Source: an uncultured Aquimarina sp. (GTDB lineage Bacteria; Bacteroidota; Bacteroidia; Flavobacteriales; Flavobacteriaceae). Taken from it: a stretch of 64,000 nucleotides of DNA. Positions 1 to 10,526 of the stretch are shown here, piece by piece. The notes under the pieces are model-generated. The model was not told the DNA's origin. It saw nothing but the letters and a program-made list of their open reading frames with translations, and searched no databases. A program made the position numbers and the translations under genes. Within the stretch, counting starts at the first letter, position 1. Every line of letters begins with the position of its first letter. Where the stretch lies: assembly GCA_947496355.1 (NCBI GenBank), contig CANMCO010000007.1:124001-188000 (forward strand), read 5' to 3'.

Positions 1-1864
1 TAATATTATCGATACTCCGGGTCACGTAGATTTTACGGTTGAAGTTAACCGTTCTCTTCGTGTTCTTGATGGATTAGTATTCTTGTTTAGTGCTGTTGAT
101 GGTGTTGAGCCACAATCAGAAACTAACTGGAGACTTGCTGATAATTATAAAGTACCTCGTATAGGCTTTGTAAATAAAATGGATCGTCAAGGGTCTAACT
201 TTATGGCAGTTTGTCAACAAGTTAAAGATATGTTAGGGTCTAATGCAGTGCCAATTGTAATGAATATTGGTGATGAGGCAGATTTTAAAGGTATTGTAGA
301 TTTGGTTAAAAACCGTGCTATTGTTTGGCATGATGAAACACAAGGATCTACATTTGATGTTGTTGATATCCCTGAAGAATTAAAAGCGGAAGCTGCTGAA
401 TTAAGAGGTAAACTTATTGAAGAGGTAGCTGCGTATGATGAAAATCTTTTAGAGAAGTTTATGGAAGATGAAGATTCTATTACTGAAGATGAAGTGCATG
501 CTGCTCTTCGTGCTGCTGTAATGGATATGTCTATTATTCCAATGATTTGTGGATCTGCATTTAAAAATAAAGGAGTTCAATTCCTTTTGGATGCTGTATG
601 TCGTTACTTACCTTCTCCAACAGATAAAGAGGGTATTGTAGGGGTTAATCCTAATACAGATAAAGAAGAATTACGTAAACCAGATGTTAAGGAGCCATTT
701 GCTGCTTTAGCTTTTAAAATTGCTACGGATCCTTTTGTTGGTCGTTTGGCATTCTTTAGAGCGTATTCTGGTCGTTTAGATGCTGGTTCATATATATTAA
801 ATAACCGTTCAGGTAAGAAAGAGCGTATTTCTCGTATTTACCAAATGCACTCTAATAAGCAAAATGCTATTGATTATATAGAAGCGGGAGATATTGGAGC
901 TGCTGTTGGATTTAAAGATATCAAGACTGGTGATACTATGTCTGATGAAAAAAATCCTATCGTACTAGAATCTATGGACTTTCCAGATCCTGTAATTGGT
1001 ATTGCGGTTGAGCCTAAGACGAAAGCTGATGTTGATAAGTTGGGAATGTCTTTAGCGAAATTAGCTGAGGAAGACCCAACATTTACAGTAAGAACTGATG
1101 AAGCTTCAGGACAGACCATTATTTCTGGAATGGGTGAGCTTCACCTAGATATTATTGTTGATCGTTTGAAACGTGAGTTCAAGGTAGAGGTTAACCAAGG
1201 ACAACCACAGGTGGAGTATAAAGAAGCTATTACGGCTTCTGCAGATCATAGAGAAGTGTACAAGAAACAATCTGGTGGTCGTGGTAAATTTGCAGATATT
1301 GTATTTACTATCGAGCCAGCTGATGAAGGTGCTGTAGGTCTTCAGTTTGAATCTACAATTAAAGGTGGTAACGTTCCTAAGGAATTTATCCCTTCAATTG
1401 AAAAAGGATTCAAAATGGCTATGGTAAATGGTCCTTTGGCAGGATATGAAGTTGATGCTGTTAAAGTAACATTAAAGGATGGTTCTTATCACGATGTGGA
1501 TTCTGATCAATTATCATTCGAATTGGCTGCTAAATTAGGATTTAAGAATTCGGCAAAAGCAGCAAAAGCGGTGATTATGGAGCCTATAATGAAACTGGAG
1601 GTTATTACTCCAGAAGAGAATATGGGTGATATCGTAGGTGATCTTAACCGTCGTAGAGGACAAGTAAGTGATATGGGTGATCGTGCGGGTGCGAAAACTG
1701 TAAAGGCTACTGTTCCACTTTCTGAGATGTTTGGATATGTTACAACGTTAAGAACATTGTCATCAGGTAGAGCAACATCTACAATGGAATTTTCTCACTA
1801 TGCTGAAACTCCTTCTAATATTTCAGAAGAAGTAATCGCAGCTGCAAAAGGAGTTAACGCTTAA
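1..1864 (+). CDS. fusA: Elongation factor G, 5' end outside window
   Basis: Cytosolic GTPase that drives tRNA-mRNA translocation on the ribosome. The frame is open from base 2, so the gene begins upstream of the window. The G3 motif DTPGH is encoded at 11-25 and the G4 motif NKMD at 173-184; the P-loop and roughly 85-90 N-terminal residues are missing. The remaining 620 codons cover the rest of the G domain and domains II-V, with no frameshift. A TTG at 83 is an internal codon, not a start, because the conserved G3 motif lies upstream in the same frame. rpsJ follows after 11 bases, so the str and S10 clusters are joined here. Confident from sequence similarity to the family. Confidence 0.98.
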   Translation, partial: NIIDTPGHVDFTVEVNRSLRVLDGLVFLFSAVDGVEPQSETNWRLADNYKVPRIGFVNKMDRQGSNFMAVCQQVKDMLGSNAVPIVMNIGDEADFKGIVDLVKNRAIVWHDETQGSTFDVVDIPEELKAEAAELRGKLIEEVAAYDENLLEKFMEDEDSITEDEVHAALRAAVMDMSIIPMICGSAFKNKGVQFLLDAVCRYLPSPTDKEGIVGVNPNTDKEELRKPDVKEPFAALAFKIATDPFVGRLAFFRAYSGRLDAGSYILNNRSGKKERISRIYQMHSNKQNAIDYIEAGDIGAAVGFKDIKTGDTMSDEKNPIVLESMDFPDPVIGIAVEPKTKADVDKLGMSLAKLAEEDPTFTVRTDEASGQTIISGMGELHLDIIVDRLKREFKVEVNQGQPQVEYKEAITASADHREVYKKQSGGRGKFADIVFTIEPADEGAVGLQFESTIKGGNVPKEFIPSIEKGFKMAMVNGPLAGYEVDAVKVTLKDGSYHDVDSDQLSFELAAKLGFKNSAKAAKAVIMEPIMKLEVITPEENMGDIVGDLNRRRGQVSDMGDRAGAKTVKATVPLSEMFGYVTTLRTLSSGRATSTMEFSHYAETPSNISEEVIAAAKGVNA

Positions 1865-1875
1865 TTATTACAGAA

Positions 1876-2181
1876 ATGAGTCAAAAAATTAGAATAAAAC
1901 TAAAATCTTACGATCATAATTTGGTAGATAAGTCTGCTGAGAAAATCGTAAAGACGGTAAAGAGTACTGGAGCTGTAGTAACAGGACCAATTCCATTGCC
2001 AACACATAAGAAGATTTTTACAGTGCTTCGTTCTCCACACGTAAACAAAAAATCCAGAGAGCAGTTTCAATTAAGTTCTTATAAAAGACTTTTGGATATC
2101 TATAGCTCTTCTTCAAAAACGATTGATGCGTTGATGAAGTTGGAATTACCAAGTGGAGTTGAAGTTGAAATCAAAGTATGA
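1876..2181 (+). CDS. rpsJ: 30S ribosomal protein S10
   Basis: Small-subunit head protein (uS10), also the NusE partner of NusB in antitermination. At 101 residues it has the usual length, with the family pattern [15 protein letters not shown] at the N-terminus and GVEVEIKV at the C-terminus. It follows fusA after 11 bases and is separated from rplC by 152 bases containing inverted repeats, so it may be the last gene read before an attenuation point. Confidence 0.98.
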   Translation: MSQKIRIKLKSYDHNLVDKSAEKIVKTVKSTGAVVTGPIPLPTHKKIFTVLRSPHVNKKSREQFQLSSYKRLLDIYSSSSKTIDALMKLELPSGVEVEIKV

Positions 2182-2193
2182 TAGAACTTTAAA

Positions 2194-2293
2194 GTAAGAA
2201 AGAAGTCTTACAATAAAATGTCCCAAGCTTTGTGCGAGGGAAAAACGGCAAAAAAATACATTCAGGGTTGAAGTATTTTGACCCTGTTTTTTT
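2194..2293 (+). promoter_or_regulatory. Structured gap before rplC, possible attenuator
   Basis: The 152-base rpsJ-rplC gap holds successive inverted repeats: GTAAGA/TCTTAC (2194-2199/2206-2211), TCCC/GGGA (2221-2224/2238-2241), and CAGGGT/ACCCTG (2263-2268/2281-2286) followed by seven T (2287-2293). The last has the form of an intrinsic terminator. In E. coli, L4 controls the S10 operon through its leader; a comparable role here is inference. No exact TAnnTTTG promoter element was seen in the gap. Confidence 0.5.
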
Positions 2294-2333
2294 GCAAATA
2301 CTTAAAGAGAATACTAATTAATAATTAATAAAT

Positions 2334-2951
2334 ATGTCTGGGTTAATAGGAAAAAAGATCGGTATGACCAGCATCTTCGACGAAAATGGAAAAAACATTC
2401 CATGTACGGTGATCGAAGCTGGGCCATGCGTTGTTACCCAAGTCAGAACTGAAGAGATTGACGGCTATGAAGGCGTTCAATTAGGTTTCGATGACAAAGC
2501 AGACAAAAATGCTACTAAAGCGGCTTTAGGTCACTTTAAAAAAGCAGGAACTGTTGCTAAACGTAAAGTTGTTGAATTCAAAGGTTTTGAGGAGGAGTAC
2601 AAATTAGGAGATACGGTAACAGTAGAACATTTTACTGAAGGAGAATTTGTTGATGTTTCAGCAACTTCAAAAGGAAAAGGTTTTCAAGGTGTTGTTAAAA
2701 GACATGGCTTTGGTGGTGTTGGACAAGCGACACATGGTCAACATAACCGTCTTAGAGCTCCTGGTTCGATAGGTGCTGCATCTTATCCTGCAAGAGTTTT
2801 CAAAGGAATGAAAATGGCAGGAAGAATGGGTGGAGAAAAAGTAAAAGTTCAAAACTTAAGAGTGTTAAAGGTGGTTCCTGAAAAGAACTTACTGGTTGTT
2901 AAAGGATGTGTTCCTGGACATAAAAACGCTTATGTAACGATTCAGAAGTAA
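2334..2951 (+). CDS. rplC: 50S ribosomal protein L3
   Basis: Early-assembling large-subunit protein (uL3) near the peptidyl-transferase centre. At 205 residues it starts [15 protein letters not shown] and carries the central loop [16 protein letters not shown] (about residues 136-152) typical of bacterial L3. The stop codon shares one base with the rplD start (TAATG at 2949-2953), implying translational coupling. It is the first gene after the structured gap. Confidence 0.98.
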   Translation: MSGLIGKKIGMTSIFDENGKNIPCTVIEAGPCVVTQVRTEEIDGYEGVQLGFDDKADKNATKAALGHFKKAGTVAKRKVVEFKGFEEEYKLGDTVTVEHFTEGEFVDVSATSKGKGFQGVVKRHGFGGVGQATHGQHNRLRAPGSIGAASYPARVFKGMKMAGRMGGEKVKVQNLRVLKVVPEKNLLVVKGCVPGHKNAYVTIQK

Positions 2952-3580
2952 TGAAAGTAGCGGTAATTGATATAAACGGAAAAGAAACAGGAAGAAAGGC
3001 AGACCTTTCAGACGCTGTTTTCGGTATAGAACCAAACGATCATGCGGTGTATTTAGATGTGAAACAATATCTTGCGAATCAACGTCAAGGTACTCACAAA
3101 GCTAAAGAGCGTGCTGAGATTACTGGTAGTACCAGAAAGATCAAGAAACAAAAAGGAACTGGTACTGCCAGAGCTGGTAGTATCAAGTCTCCTGTGTTTA
3201 AAGGAGGGGGTAGAGTATTTGGTCCAAGACCTCGTAACTACTCATTCAAATTAAATAAGAACTTAAAAAGATTAGCTCGTAAATCTGCGTTAAGTATTAA
3301 AGCAAATGATAAAGCAATTACGGTTTTAGAGGACTTTACTTTTGATACAGTAAAAACGAAGAATTTTACCGCTGTTTTGAAGTCTTTAGGGCTTGAAAAC
3401 AAAAAGTCTTTGTTTGTGTTGGCTGAGTCAAATAAAAATGTATATTTGTCGTCACGCAATTTAAAAAGCTCGGAAGTTGTAACTTCTTCAGAATTAAGTA
3501 CTTACAAAATACTTAATGCTAATAATGTTATACTTCTTGAGAGTTCTTTGAAAGGAATTGAAACGAATTTAAGTAAATAG
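2951..3580 (+). CDS. rplD: 50S ribosomal protein L4
   Basis: Large-subunit protein (uL4) lining the exit tunnel, and in some bacteria the repressor of the S10 operon. At 209 residues it contains the extended tunnel loop with [13 protein letters not shown] and [13 protein letters not shown] at about residues 58-96. It overlaps rplC by one base. Whether it binds the rplC upstream region here is unknown. Confidence 0.98.
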   Translation: MKVAVIDINGKETGRKADLSDAVFGIEPNDHAVYLDVKQYLANQRQGTHKAKERAEITGSTRKIKKQKGTGTARAGSIKSPVFKGGGRVFGPRPRNYSFKLNKNLKRLARKSALSIKANDKAITVLEDFTFDTVKTKNFTAVLKSLGLENKKSLFVLAESNKNVYLSSRNLKSSEVVTSSELSTYKILNANNVILLESSLKGIETNLSK

Positions 3581-3585
3581 AAGCC

Positions 3586-3876
3586 ATGAGTATCTTAATA
3601 AAACCTATTATTACGGAAAAGGCTACTGCAGAAAGTGAAGTGTTTAATCGCTATGGTTTTGTGGTAGATAAGAAAGCGAATAAGGTGGAGATCAAAAAAG
3701 CAGTTGAAGCTGCTTATGGTGTATCTGTAACTAAAGTTCGTACAATAAATGTTCGTCCAGATCGTAAAACTCGTTATACAAAAACAGGTATGGTCTCTGG
3801 TAAAACAAGTGCTTATAAAAAAGCAATTGTACAGGTGGCGGACGGTGAAGTAATTGATTTATATAGTAATCTTTAA
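3586..3876 (+). CDS. rplW: 50S ribosomal protein L23
   Basis: Large-subunit protein (uL23) at the tunnel exit, docking site for trigger factor and SRP. The 96-residue product begins MSILIKPIITEKAT, the hallmark start of bacterial L23, and has the usual length. It sits 5 bases after rplD and 9 before rplB. The SRP protein Ffh, which would dock on it, is encoded later in this window. Confidence 0.97.
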   Translation: MSILIKPIITEKATAESEVFNRYGFVVDKKANKVEIKKAVEAAYGVSVTKVRTINVRPDRKTRYTKTGMVSGKTSAYKKAIVQVADGEVIDLYSNL

Positions 3877-3885
3877 GACTAAAAA

Positions 3886-4710
3886 ATGTCAGTAAGAAAA
3901 TTAAAACCAATTACCCCAGGTCAGCGTTTTAGAGTAGTAAATGGGTATGACGCCATTACTACTGATAAGCCGGAGAAGAGTTTATTAACTCCGAAAAAAA
4001 GATCTGGAGGTAGAAACAGTCAAGGAAAAATGACTATGCGCTACAAAGGTGGTGGTCATAAAAGAAGGTATCGTGTTATCGATTTTAAGCGTGACAAGCA
4101 AGGAATCCCTGCTACCGTTGCAACAATAGAATACGATCCAAATAGAACTGCATTTATAGCGCTTGTAAATTACCAAGATGGTGAAAAGCGTTATGTTATC
4201 GCTCAAAATGGTTTACAAGTTGGTCAAAATATCGTTTCTGGTGCTAATGTTGCTCCAGAAATAGGTAATGCAATGCCGCTTAGTGATATTCCATTAGGTA
4301 CAATTATTTCTTGTATAGAATTACGACCGGGACAAGGTGCTGTTATGGCGCGTAGTGCTGGTTCATTTGCTCAGCTTATGGCTAGAGATGGTAAGTTTGC
4401 TACGGTAAAGTTACCTTCTGGCGAAGTGAGAATGATTCTGGTTAATTGTGTTGCAACTATCGGTGCTATATCTAACAGTGATCATCAGTTGATTGTTGGT
4501 GGTAAGGCGGGTAGAACAAGATGGTTAGGTCGTCGTCCACGTACAAGGCCTGTAGCGATGAACCCTGTCGATCACCCAATGGGTGGTGGTGAAGGACGTT
4601 CTTCTGGAGGTCACCCACGTTCTAGAAAAGGTCTTCCTGCTAAAGGATATAGAACCCGTTCTAAGACGAAAGCGAGTAATAAATATATTGTAGAACGTAG
4701 AAAGAAATAA
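3886..4710 (+). CDS. rplB: 50S ribosomal protein L2
   Basis: Large-subunit protein (uL2) needed for subunit joining and peptidyl transfer. The 274-residue product has the RNA-binding core and the C-terminal [13 protein letters not shown] motif; the histidine of DHP matches the functionally important His of E. coli L2, while Met replaces the second His, a substitution I recall as common in Bacteroidota. The basic C-terminal tail is intact. Confidence 0.98.
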   Translation: MSVRKLKPITPGQRFRVVNGYDAITTDKPEKSLLTPKKRSGGRNSQGKMTMRYKGGGHKRRYRVIDFKRDKQGIPATVATIEYDPNRTAFIALVNYQDGEKRYVIAQNGLQVGQNIVSGANVAPEIGNAMPLSDIPLGTIISCIELRPGQGAVMARSAGSFAQLMARDGKFATVKLPSGEVRMILVNCVATIGAISNSDHQLIVGGKAGRTRWLGRRPRTRPVAMNPVDHPMGGGEGRSSGGHPRSRKGLPAKGYRTRSKTKASNKYIVERRKK

Positions 4711-4717
4711 TTAAGAT

Positions 4718-4996
4718 ATGGCACGTTCATTAAAAAAAGGACCTTACGTTCACTATAAGTTAGAGAAAAAAGTAGCTGCAAATGTAGAAGCTAATAAAAA
4801 GTCTGTTATAAAGACTTGGTCTAGAGCATCTATGATTACTCCTGACTTTGTAGGGCAAACAATTGCAGTTCATAATGGTCGACAGTTTGTTCCGGTATAT
4901 GTTACTGAGAATATGGTAGGTCATAAATTAGGAGAGTTTTCGCCAACACGTTCATTTAGAGGACACGCTGGTGCTAAAAATAAAGGTAAAAAATAA
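4718..4996 (+). CDS. rpsS: 30S ribosomal protein S19
   Basis: Small-subunit head protein (uS19) that forms a complex with S13 near the A site. The 92-residue product begins [15 protein letters not shown] and contains [18 protein letters not shown] near its C-terminus, both diagnostic of S19. Tight spacing on both sides (7 and 8 bases) supports co-translation with rplB and rplV. Confidence 0.97.
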   Translation: MARSLKKGPYVHYKLEKKVAANVEANKKSVIKTWSRASMITPDFVGQTIAVHNGRQFVPVYVTENMVGHKLGEFSPTRSFRGHAGAKNKGKK

Positions 4997-5004
4997 TTTA
5001 AGTC

Positions 5005-5412
5005 ATGGGAGTTCGTAAAAGAGAAATGGCAGAAAGAATTAAGGAAGACAAAAAGCAAATTGCTTTTGCTAAGCTTAATAACTGCCCTACGTCACCTCGT
5101 AAGATGCGTTTAGTTGCAGATTTAGTTCGTGGTGAAAAAGTTGAAAAGGCGCTTCATATTCTTAGATTTAACCCTAAAGAAGCATCACGTCGTTTAGAGA
5201 AGTTATTGCTTTCTGCAATAGCTAACTGGCAGGCGAAAAATGAAGACGCAAGCATTGAAGATGCTGATCTTTTTGTAAAAGAGATTCGTGTAGATGGAGG
5301 AAGTATGTTAAAAAGACTTCGTCCTGCTCCACAGGGTCGCGCACACAGAATAAGAAAACGCTCTAACCACGTTACTATAGTGGTTGCAGCAAACAATAAT
5401 ACACAAAGCTAA
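5005..5412 (+). CDS. rplV: 50S ribosomal protein L22
   Basis: Large-subunit protein (uL22) whose beta-hairpin lines the exit tunnel. The 135-residue product is longer than E. coli L22 (110) because of a charged N-terminal extension of about 20 residues ([18 protein letters not shown]) before the conserved core, whose [14 protein letters not shown] lies at about 30-43. The extension looks like that of other Flavobacteriaceae, so the upstream start is kept. Confidence 0.96.
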   Translation: MGVRKREMAERIKEDKKQIAFAKLNNCPTSPRKMRLVADLVRGEKVEKALHILRFNPKEASRRLEKLLLSAIANWQAKNEDASIEDADLFVKEIRVDGGSMLKRLRPAPQGRAHRIRKRSNHVTIVVAANNNTQS

Positions 5413-5420
5413 TATAAACT

Positions 5421-6146
5421 ATGGGACAGAAGACAAATCCAATCGGAAATCGCCTTGGTATCATCAGAGGATGGGAATCCAACTGGTATGGAGGTAATGA
5501 CTACGGTGATAAACTTGCCGAAGACGATAAGATTAGAAAGTATGTGCACGCACGTTTATCAAAAGCTAGTGTATCTAGAGTGATTATTGAGCGTACGCTT
5601 AAACTTGTAACCGTTACTATCACTACAGCCAGACCTGGTATTATTATCGGTAAAGGAGGTCAAGAGGTAGACAAGTTGAAAGAAGAGCTTAAGAAAATTA
5701 CTGAAAAGGAAGTTCAGATCAATATTTTTGAAATCAAAAGACCAGAACTTGATGCGTTTTTGGTTGGATCTAGTGTAGCAAGACAGATAGAAAGTCGTAT
5801 TTCTTATCGTCGTGCTATTAAGATGGCTATTGCCGCTGCAATTCGAATGAATGCAGAAGGTATTAAGATTCAGATTTCAGGGCGTTTGAATGGGGCAGAA
5901 ATGGCGCGTTCAGAGTCTTATAAAGAAGGTCGTATTCCTTTGTCAACATTTAGAGCTGACATAGATTATGCTTTAGTAGAAGCACATACTACTTATGGTA
6001 GATTAGGTGTTAAAGTATGGATTATGAAAGGCGAAGTATATGGTAAAAGAGAGCTTTCTCCTTTAGTTGGTTTGTCCAAAAAACAAGGAAAAGGTGATAG
6101 AGGTAGCCGTGGAGGTGATAAGAACAAATCACGTCGTAGAAAGTAA
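5421..6146 (+). CDS. rpsC: 30S ribosomal protein S3
   Basis: Small-subunit head protein (uS3) at the mRNA entry pore. The 241-residue product has an N-terminal KH domain with the loop [15 protein letters not shown] at about residues 73-87, and the C-terminal S3 domain with [10 protein letters not shown]. It ends in a basic Gly/Arg/Lys tail, normal for this phylum. Confidence 0.98.
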   Translation: MGQKTNPIGNRLGIIRGWESNWYGGNDYGDKLAEDDKIRKYVHARLSKASVSRVIIERTLKLVTVTITTARPGIIIGKGGQEVDKLKEELKKITEKEVQINIFEIKRPELDAFLVGSSVARQIESRISYRRAIKMAIAAAIRMNAEGIKIQISGRLNGAEMARSESYKEGRIPLSTFRADIDYALVEAHTTYGRLGVKVWIMKGEVYGKRELSPLVGLSKKQGKGDRGSRGGDKNKSRRRK

Positions 6147-6166
6147 TTTTTTAAAGTAAATTAACA

Positions 6167-6586
6167 ATGTTACAGCCTAAAAGAACAAAATTCCGTAAGC
6201 AACAAAAAGGACGTATGAAAGGTCTTTCTCAAAGAGGACATACACTTTCTAACGGTACTTTCGGAATCAAATCATTAGATTCAAGTTTTGTTACTGCTAG
6301 ACAAATTGAGGCAGCTCGTATTTCTGCTACTCGTTATATGAAAAGAGAAGGTTCTCTGTGGATTAAAATTTTCCCAGACAAGCCAATAACTAAGAAACCT
6401 CTTGAAGTACGTATGGGTAAAGGAAAAGGTGCAGTTGAGTATTGGGCAGCAGTAGTGAAACCAGGAAGAATATTATTTGAAATCAGTGGTGTGCCATATG
6501 ATGTAGCAAAAGAGGCATTACGTCTTGCTGCTCAGAAGCTACCTGTGAAAACTAAGTTTATTGTATCAAGAACCTATCAAGGTTAA
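6167..6586 (+). CDS. rplP: 50S ribosomal protein L16
   Basis: Large-subunit protein (uL16) that positions A-site tRNA. The 139-residue product starts [19 protein letters not shown] and contains [19 protein letters not shown], both family signatures. Length and position between rpsC and rpmC are as expected. Confidence 0.98.
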   Translation: MLQPKRTKFRKQQKGRMKGLSQRGHTLSNGTFGIKSLDSSFVTARQIEAARISATRYMKREGSLWIKIFPDKPITKKPLEVRMGKGKGAVEYWAAVVKPGRILFEISGVPYDVAKEALRLAAQKLPVKTKFIVSRTYQG

Positions 6587-6600
6587 ATTCGAAAGAGACT

Positions 6601-6795
6601 ATGAAACAATCACAAGTAAAAGAATCGTCTACAGCTGAATTACAAGAGGAACTTGGTAAAACTCGTAAAGAATATTCAGATTTAAGAATGGCTCATGCTA
6701 TGTCTCCGCTAGAAAATCCTTTACAACTGCGTAAAGTAAGAAGATCTATTGCAAGAATGGCAACTGAGTTAACAAAAAGAGAATTAAACGGTTAA
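6601..6795 (+). CDS. rpmC: 50S ribosomal protein L29
   Basis: Small helical large-subunit protein (uL29) next to L23 at the tunnel exit. The 64-residue product is a two-helix protein with the expected ELxxELGKTRKEYSDLRMAH and RKVRRSIARM segments. It lies between rplP and rpsQ with spacings of 14 and 12 bases. Confidence 0.96.
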   Translation: MKQSQVKESSTAELQEELGKTRKEYSDLRMAHAMSPLENPLQLRKVRRSIARMATELTKRELNG

Positions 6796-6807
6796 TTCTG
6801 CTGAAAG

Positions 6808-7065
6808 ATGGAAAAAAGAAACTTAAGAAAAGAACGTATAGGAGTTGTTACAAGTAACAAAATGCAGAAATCAATCGTGGTTGCTGAAGTTAAAAAAGTA
6901 AAACATCCTATGTACGGAAAGTTCGTGTTAAAAACGAAAAAATACGTTGCACACGACGAGAAAAATGACTGCAATATTGGTGATACTGTAAAGATCATGG
7001 AAACAAGACCTATGAGTAAAACCAAGTGCTGGAGATTAGTAGAAGTAATTGAAAGAGCGAAGTAA
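6808..7065 (+). CDS. rpsQ: 30S ribosomal protein S17
   Basis: Primary 16S-binding protein (uS17) with an OB fold. The 85-residue product has the S17 pattern [14 protein letters not shown] early and [19 protein letters not shown] in the middle. The start ATG is preceded by no strong Shine-Dalgarno sequence, as elsewhere in this block. rplN starts 2 bases after its stop. Confidence 0.97.
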   Translation: MEKRNLRKERIGVVTSNKMQKSIVVAEVKKVKHPMYGKFVLKTKKYVAHDEKNDCNIGDTVKIMETRPMSKTKCWRLVEVIERAK

Positions 7066-7067
7066 TT

Positions 7068-7436
7068 ATGGTACAACAAGAGTCTAGATTAAAGGTAGCC
7101 GATAACACAGGTGGTAAAGAAGTTTTAGTTATTCGTGTTTTAGGTGGTACAGGAAGAAGATACGCCTCTGTAGGAGACAAAATCGTTGTCAGTGTAAAAG
7201 AAGCAACTCCAAATGGTAATATCAAAAAAGGAGCGGTTTCAACTGCAGTTGTAGTTCGTACTAAAAAAGAAGTGCGCAGACCAGATGGTTCTTATATTCG
7301 TTTTGACGATAATGCATGTGTTCTTTTGAACCCTGCAGGCGAAATGAGAGGAACACGTGTTTTTGGTCCTGTTGCAAGAGAGCTTCGTGATAAGCAGTTC
7401 ATGAAGATTGTTTCACTAGCGCCAGAAGTGCTTTAA
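7068..7436 (+). CDS. rplN: 50S ribosomal protein L14
   Basis: Large-subunit interface protein (uL14), binding site of the silencing factor RsfS. The 122-residue product begins [19 protein letters not shown] and contains [19 protein letters not shown] and [13 protein letters not shown], which identify L14 clearly. Confidence 0.98.
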   Translation: MVQQESRLKVADNTGGKEVLVIRVLGGTGRRYASVGDKIVVSVKEATPNGNIKKGAVSTAVVVRTKKEVRRPDGSYIRFDDNACVLLNPAGEMRGTRVFGPVARELRDKQFMKIVSLAPEVL

Positions 7437-7448
7437 ATATTTTTAAAG

Positions 7449-7760
7449 ATGACAAAGCTAAAGATAAAATCAGGAGATACAGTACGTGTTACTGCTGGAG
7501 ACAATAAAGGTCAAGAGGGTACAGTACAGAAAGTATTGAAAGATAAGAACAAGGCGATCGTAGAAGGTGTTAACCTAGTGTCTAAACACCAGAAGCCTAG
7601 TGCTACTAATCCACAGGGTGGTATTGTAAAGCAAGAAGCACCTATTCATATTTCTAACTTAACATTGTTAACTTCTAAAGGAGAAGCAACTAGAGTTGGA
7701 TATAGAGTAGAAGGAGATAAGAAAGTGAGATTTTCTAAAAAATCTAATGAAGTAATATAA
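7449..7760 (+). CDS. rplX: 50S ribosomal protein L24
   Basis: Early-assembly initiator protein (uL24). The 103-residue product has an N-terminal KOW motif ([19 protein letters not shown], about residues 8-26) and the downstream [13 protein letters not shown] typical of bacterial L24. Spacing of 2 bases to rplE. Confidence 0.97.
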   Translation: MTKLKIKSGDTVRVTAGDNKGQEGTVQKVLKDKNKAIVEGVNLVSKHQKPSATNPQGGIVKQEAPIHISNLTLLTSKGEATRVGYRVEGDKKVRFSKKSNEVI

Positions 7761-7762
7761 TT

Positions 7763-8314
7763 ATGGCTTATATCCCAAGATTAAAACAAGAGTATAAAGA
7801 CAGAGTAGTGTCTGCTCTTACAGAAGAATTCAGCTATGATAATGTAATGCAAGTACCAAAGCTTAAAAAAATAGTTTTGAGTAGAGGTGTTGGAGCAGCA
7901 GTAGCTGATAAAAAGTTAATCGACTATGCAGTAGACGAATTAACAAATATAACTGGTCAGAAAGCTATAGCAACTATATCTAAAAAGGATGTTGCATCTT
8001 TCAAATTACGTAAAGGAATGCCAATTGGTGCTAAGGTTACGCTACGAGGAGAAAGAATGTATGAATTTTTAGATCGTTTAATTACTTCGGCACTTCCACG
8101 TGTTAGAGATTTTAACGGAATTAAAGCTACAGGTTTTGATGGTAGAGGGAACTATTCCTTAGGAATTTTAGAACAAATTATTTTTCCAGAAATTGATATC
8201 GATAAGGTAAATAAAATTTCAGGAATGAATATTACATTCGAAACTTCTGCTAAGACTGATAAAGAATCAAAATCATTGTTAACCGAACTAGGATTACCTT
8301 TTAAAAAGAATTAA
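7763..8314 (+). CDS. rplE: 50S ribosomal protein L5
   Basis: 5S rRNA-binding protein (uL5) of the central protuberance. The 183-residue product has [14 protein letters not shown] near residue 30 and the [20 protein letters not shown] segment at about 128-147. Usual length; 2 bases to rpsN. Confidence 0.97.
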   Translation: MAYIPRLKQEYKDRVVSALTEEFSYDNVMQVPKLKKIVLSRGVGAAVADKKLIDYAVDELTNITGQKAIATISKKDVASFKLRKGMPIGAKVTLRGERMYEFLDRLITSALPRVRDFNGIKATGFDGRGNYSLGILEQIIFPEIDIDKVNKISGMNITFETSAKTDKESKSLLTELGLPFKKN

Positions 8315-8316
8315 TT

Positions 8317-8586
8317 ATGGCTAAAGAATCAATGAAAGCCCGTGAGGTAAAGAGAGCAAAGACTGTAGAGAAATATGCTGAAAAACGTAAGGCTTTGAAG
8401 GAAGCTGGAGATTATGAAGCGCTACAGAAGTTACCAAAAAACGCTTCTCCTGTCCGTAAACACAATCGTTGTAAATTGACTGGAAGACCAAAAGGATATA
8501 TGCGTCAGTTTGGTATTTCTCGTGTTACATTTAGAGAAATGGCTAATAAAGGATTAATTCCTGGAGTAACAAAAGCTAGTTGGTAA
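8317..8586 (+). CDS. rpsN: 30S ribosomal protein S14, zinc-free form
   Basis: Small-subunit head protein (uS14). The 89-residue product is the long C-minus form: it has a single cysteine, in [11 protein letters not shown] at about residue 52, instead of the CxxC pairs of the 61-residue zinc form. The C-terminal [18 protein letters not shown] is typical. It needs no zinc, which fits the zinc-free L36 also encoded here. Confidence 0.97.
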   Translation: MAKESMKAREVKRAKTVEKYAEKRKALKEAGDYEALQKLPKNASPVRKHNRCKLTGRPKGYMRQFGISRVTFREMANKGLIPGVTKASW

Positions 8587-8602
8587 TAATAAAGTAAATT
8601 AA

Positions 8603-8637
8603 TTGGTTTAAGGTTCAATGTAATTGTTGAAAACCAA
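8603..8637 (+). promoter_or_regulatory. Hairpin before rpsH
   Basis: In the 69-base rpsN-rpsH gap, TTGGTT (8603-8608) pairs with AACCAA (8632-8637) and, inside, TTCAA (8614-8618) pairs with TTGAA (8627-8631). This gives an 11-bp stem with a five-base bulge on the 5' side and an eight-base loop. In E. coli S8 regulates the spc operon by binding such an mRNA structure near rplE; a similar role here is inference. No T-run follows, so it is not a terminator. Confidence 0.4.
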
Positions 8638-8655
8638 AACCATAAATTATATACA

Positions 8656-9054
8656 ATGAATACAGATCCTATAGCAGATTATTTAACCAGAATTCGTAAT
8701 GCAAATAGTGCTCAACATAGAGTAGTTGAAATTCCTGCATCGAAGGTTAAAAAAGAAATCACTAAAATATTATTCGATCAAGGATATATTTTAAGTTATA
8801 AATTTGAAGATAATACAACTCAAGGTACAATCAAGATTGCACTTAAGTACGATAAGATGACAAAAGAACCTGTAATAAAAGAATTACAAAGAATCAGTAA
8901 ACCTGGTTTGCGTAAATATGCGGGATCTTCGGAAATTCCTAGAATTCTTAACGGATTAGGTATAGCAATAGTTTCTACTTCTCATGGTGTTATGACTGGT
9001 AAACAGGCAAGACAAGATAACGTGGGTGGTGAAGTACTTTGTTACGTATATTAA
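8656..9054 (+). CDS. rpsH: 30S ribosomal protein S8
   Basis: Primary 16S-binding protein (uS8), and in E. coli the repressor of the spc operon. The 132-residue product starts with the S8 pattern [13 protein letters not shown] and ends GGEVLCYVY. The hairpin in the gap just upstream is a possible self-binding site. Confidence 0.98.
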   Translation: MNTDPIADYLTRIRNANSAQHRVVEIPASKVKKEITKILFDQGYILSYKFEDNTTQGTIKIALKYDKMTKEPVIKELQRISKPGLRKYAGSSEIPRILNGLGIAIVSTSHGVMTGKQARQDNVGGEVLCYVY

Positions 9055-9074
9055 CAGTATAAAAGGCAAAAGAA

Positions 9075-9617
9075 ATGTCAAGAATAGGAAAAAATCCAGT
9101 AACTATTCCGTCTGGTGTCACTATAGAAGTGACAGGTAATGTTGTTACTGTTAAAGGAAAATTAGGAGAGCTTTCTCAAGAAATCGATAGTATTGATGTG
9201 AAAGTAGAAGAAGGCCAGGTAGTTCTAGAAAGACCAAGTGAGTCCAAAGATCATAAAGCGAAACACGGATTGTACAGAGCTTTGATCAATAATATGGTGC
9301 AAGGTGTTTCTGAAGGTTTTACCAAAGAATTAGAATTGGTTGGGGTTGGATACAGAGCTTCAAACCAAGGCCAAAAACTAGATTTGGCTTTAGGATTCTC
9401 GCATAATATAGTTTTAGACTTGGCTCCAGAGGTTAAAGTAGAAACTATTTCTGAGAAAGGTAAAAACCCTATCGTAAAATTGACTTCTCATGATAAGCAA
9501 TTGGTTGGACAGGTAGCTGCTAAAATTAGAGGCTTCCGTAAACCAGAACCTTATAAAGGGAAGGGAATTAAATTCGTAGGAGAACAATTAAGAAGAAAAG
9601 CAGGTAAATCTGCATAA
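9075..9617 (+). CDS. rplF: 50S ribosomal protein L6
   Basis: Large-subunit protein (uL6) at the factor-binding site. The 180-residue product has the two-repeat L6 fold, starting [15 protein letters not shown] and ending with the family motif [20 protein letters not shown]. Confidence 0.98.
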   Translation: MSRIGKNPVTIPSGVTIEVTGNVVTVKGKLGELSQEIDSIDVKVEEGQVVLERPSESKDHKAKHGLYRALINNMVQGVSEGFTKELELVGVGYRASNQGQKLDLALGFSHNIVLDLAPEVKVETISEKGKNPIVKLTSHDKQLVGQVAAKIRGFRKPEPYKGKGIKFVGEQLRRKAGKSA

Positions 9618-9627
9618 TAACGAAGTT

Positions 9628-9984
9628 ATGGCATTCTCAAAAGACTTAAGAAGATTAAAGATAAGAAAGCGAATCCGCGGAAATGTAAGCGGAACAGAGC
9701 AACGTCCTAGGTTATCTGTTTTTAGAAGTAATAAAGAAATCTATGCTCAAATCATAGATGATGTAACTGGTAAAACTATCGGTGCAGCTTCTTCAAGAGA
9801 TAAAGACATCGTTTCTGCATCTGGAAACAAGATAGATAAGGCTAATTTAGTAGGAAAAGCCCTTGCTGAAAAAGCTAAGAAAGCTGGTATTGATACAGTT
9901 TCCTTTGATAGAGGAGGATATTTGTATCATGGTAGAGTAAAATCATTAGCAGAAGGTGCTAGAGAAGCAGGACTTAAATTCTAA
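9628..9984 (+). CDS. rplR: 50S ribosomal protein L18
   Basis: 5S rRNA-binding protein (uL18). The 118-residue product has the basic N-terminus [17 protein letters not shown], the [19 protein letters not shown] core and the C-terminal [20 protein letters not shown] signature. Usual length and context. Confidence 0.98.
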   Translation: MAFSKDLRRLKIRKRIRGNVSGTEQRPRLSVFRSNKEIYAQIIDDVTGKTIGAASSRDKDIVSASGNKIDKANLVGKALAEKAKKAGIDTVSFDRGGYLYHGRVKSLAEGAREAGLKF

Positions 9985-9990
9985 GAAATT

Positions 9991-10515
9991 ATGTATCAAA
10001 AATATAAAAACGCAGAATTAGTAAAACCAAGCGGACTTGAATTGAAAGATCGTCTAGTTGGTGTACAACGTGTTACCAAAGTAACTAAAGGTGGTAGAGC
10101 ATTTGGATTCTCTGCAATCGTAGTTGTAGGTGATGAAAATGGTGTTGTGGGTCACGGTTTAGGAAAGTCTAAAGAGGTAGCAGAAGCTATCGCTAAGGCA
10201 GTAGAAGATGCAAAAAAGAATTTGGTTCGTATTCCATTGCATAAAGGTACCTTGCCTCATGAACAAAAAGGTAAGTATGGTGGAGCTAGAGTATTATTAC
10301 TTCCTGCTGCTACAGGTACTGGGGTAATTGCTGGTGGTGCTATACGTGCAGTATTAGAATCTGTAGGAGTGCATGATGTACTTTCTAAGAACCAAGGATC
10401 GTCTAACCCACACAATGTGGTGAAAGCAACATTTGATGCCCTATTGCAAATGCGCAGTGCGCAGCAAGTAGCAACTCAACGTGGTGTTTCACTTGAGAAA
10501 GTGTTTAAAGGATAA
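9991..10515 (+). CDS. rpsE: 30S ribosomal protein S5
   Basis: Small-subunit protein (uS5) important for decoding accuracy. The 174-residue product has the double-stranded-RNA-binding N-domain with [20 protein letters not shown] and the C-domain [15 protein letters not shown]. rpmD follows after 11 bases. Confidence 0.98.
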   Translation: MYQKYKNAELVKPSGLELKDRLVGVQRVTKVTKGGRAFGFSAIVVVGDENGVVGHGLGKSKEVAEAIAKAVEDAKKNLVRIPLHKGTLPHEQKGKYGGARVLLLPAATGTGVIAGGAIRAVLESVGVHDVLSKNQGSSNPHNVVKATFDALLQMRSAQQVATQRGVSLEKVFKG

Positions 10516-10526
10516 ATATAGGAACG

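Noticed and set aside
83..85. TTG as start of a 593-aa EF-G
   Set aside because: The conserved DTPGH motif is encoded upstream in the same frame, so the codon is internal and the gene is cut by the window edge.
4561..4620. L2 with Met in place of the second His of DHPH
   Set aside because: The functionally important first His is present and the Met variant is, as I recall, common in Bacteroidota.
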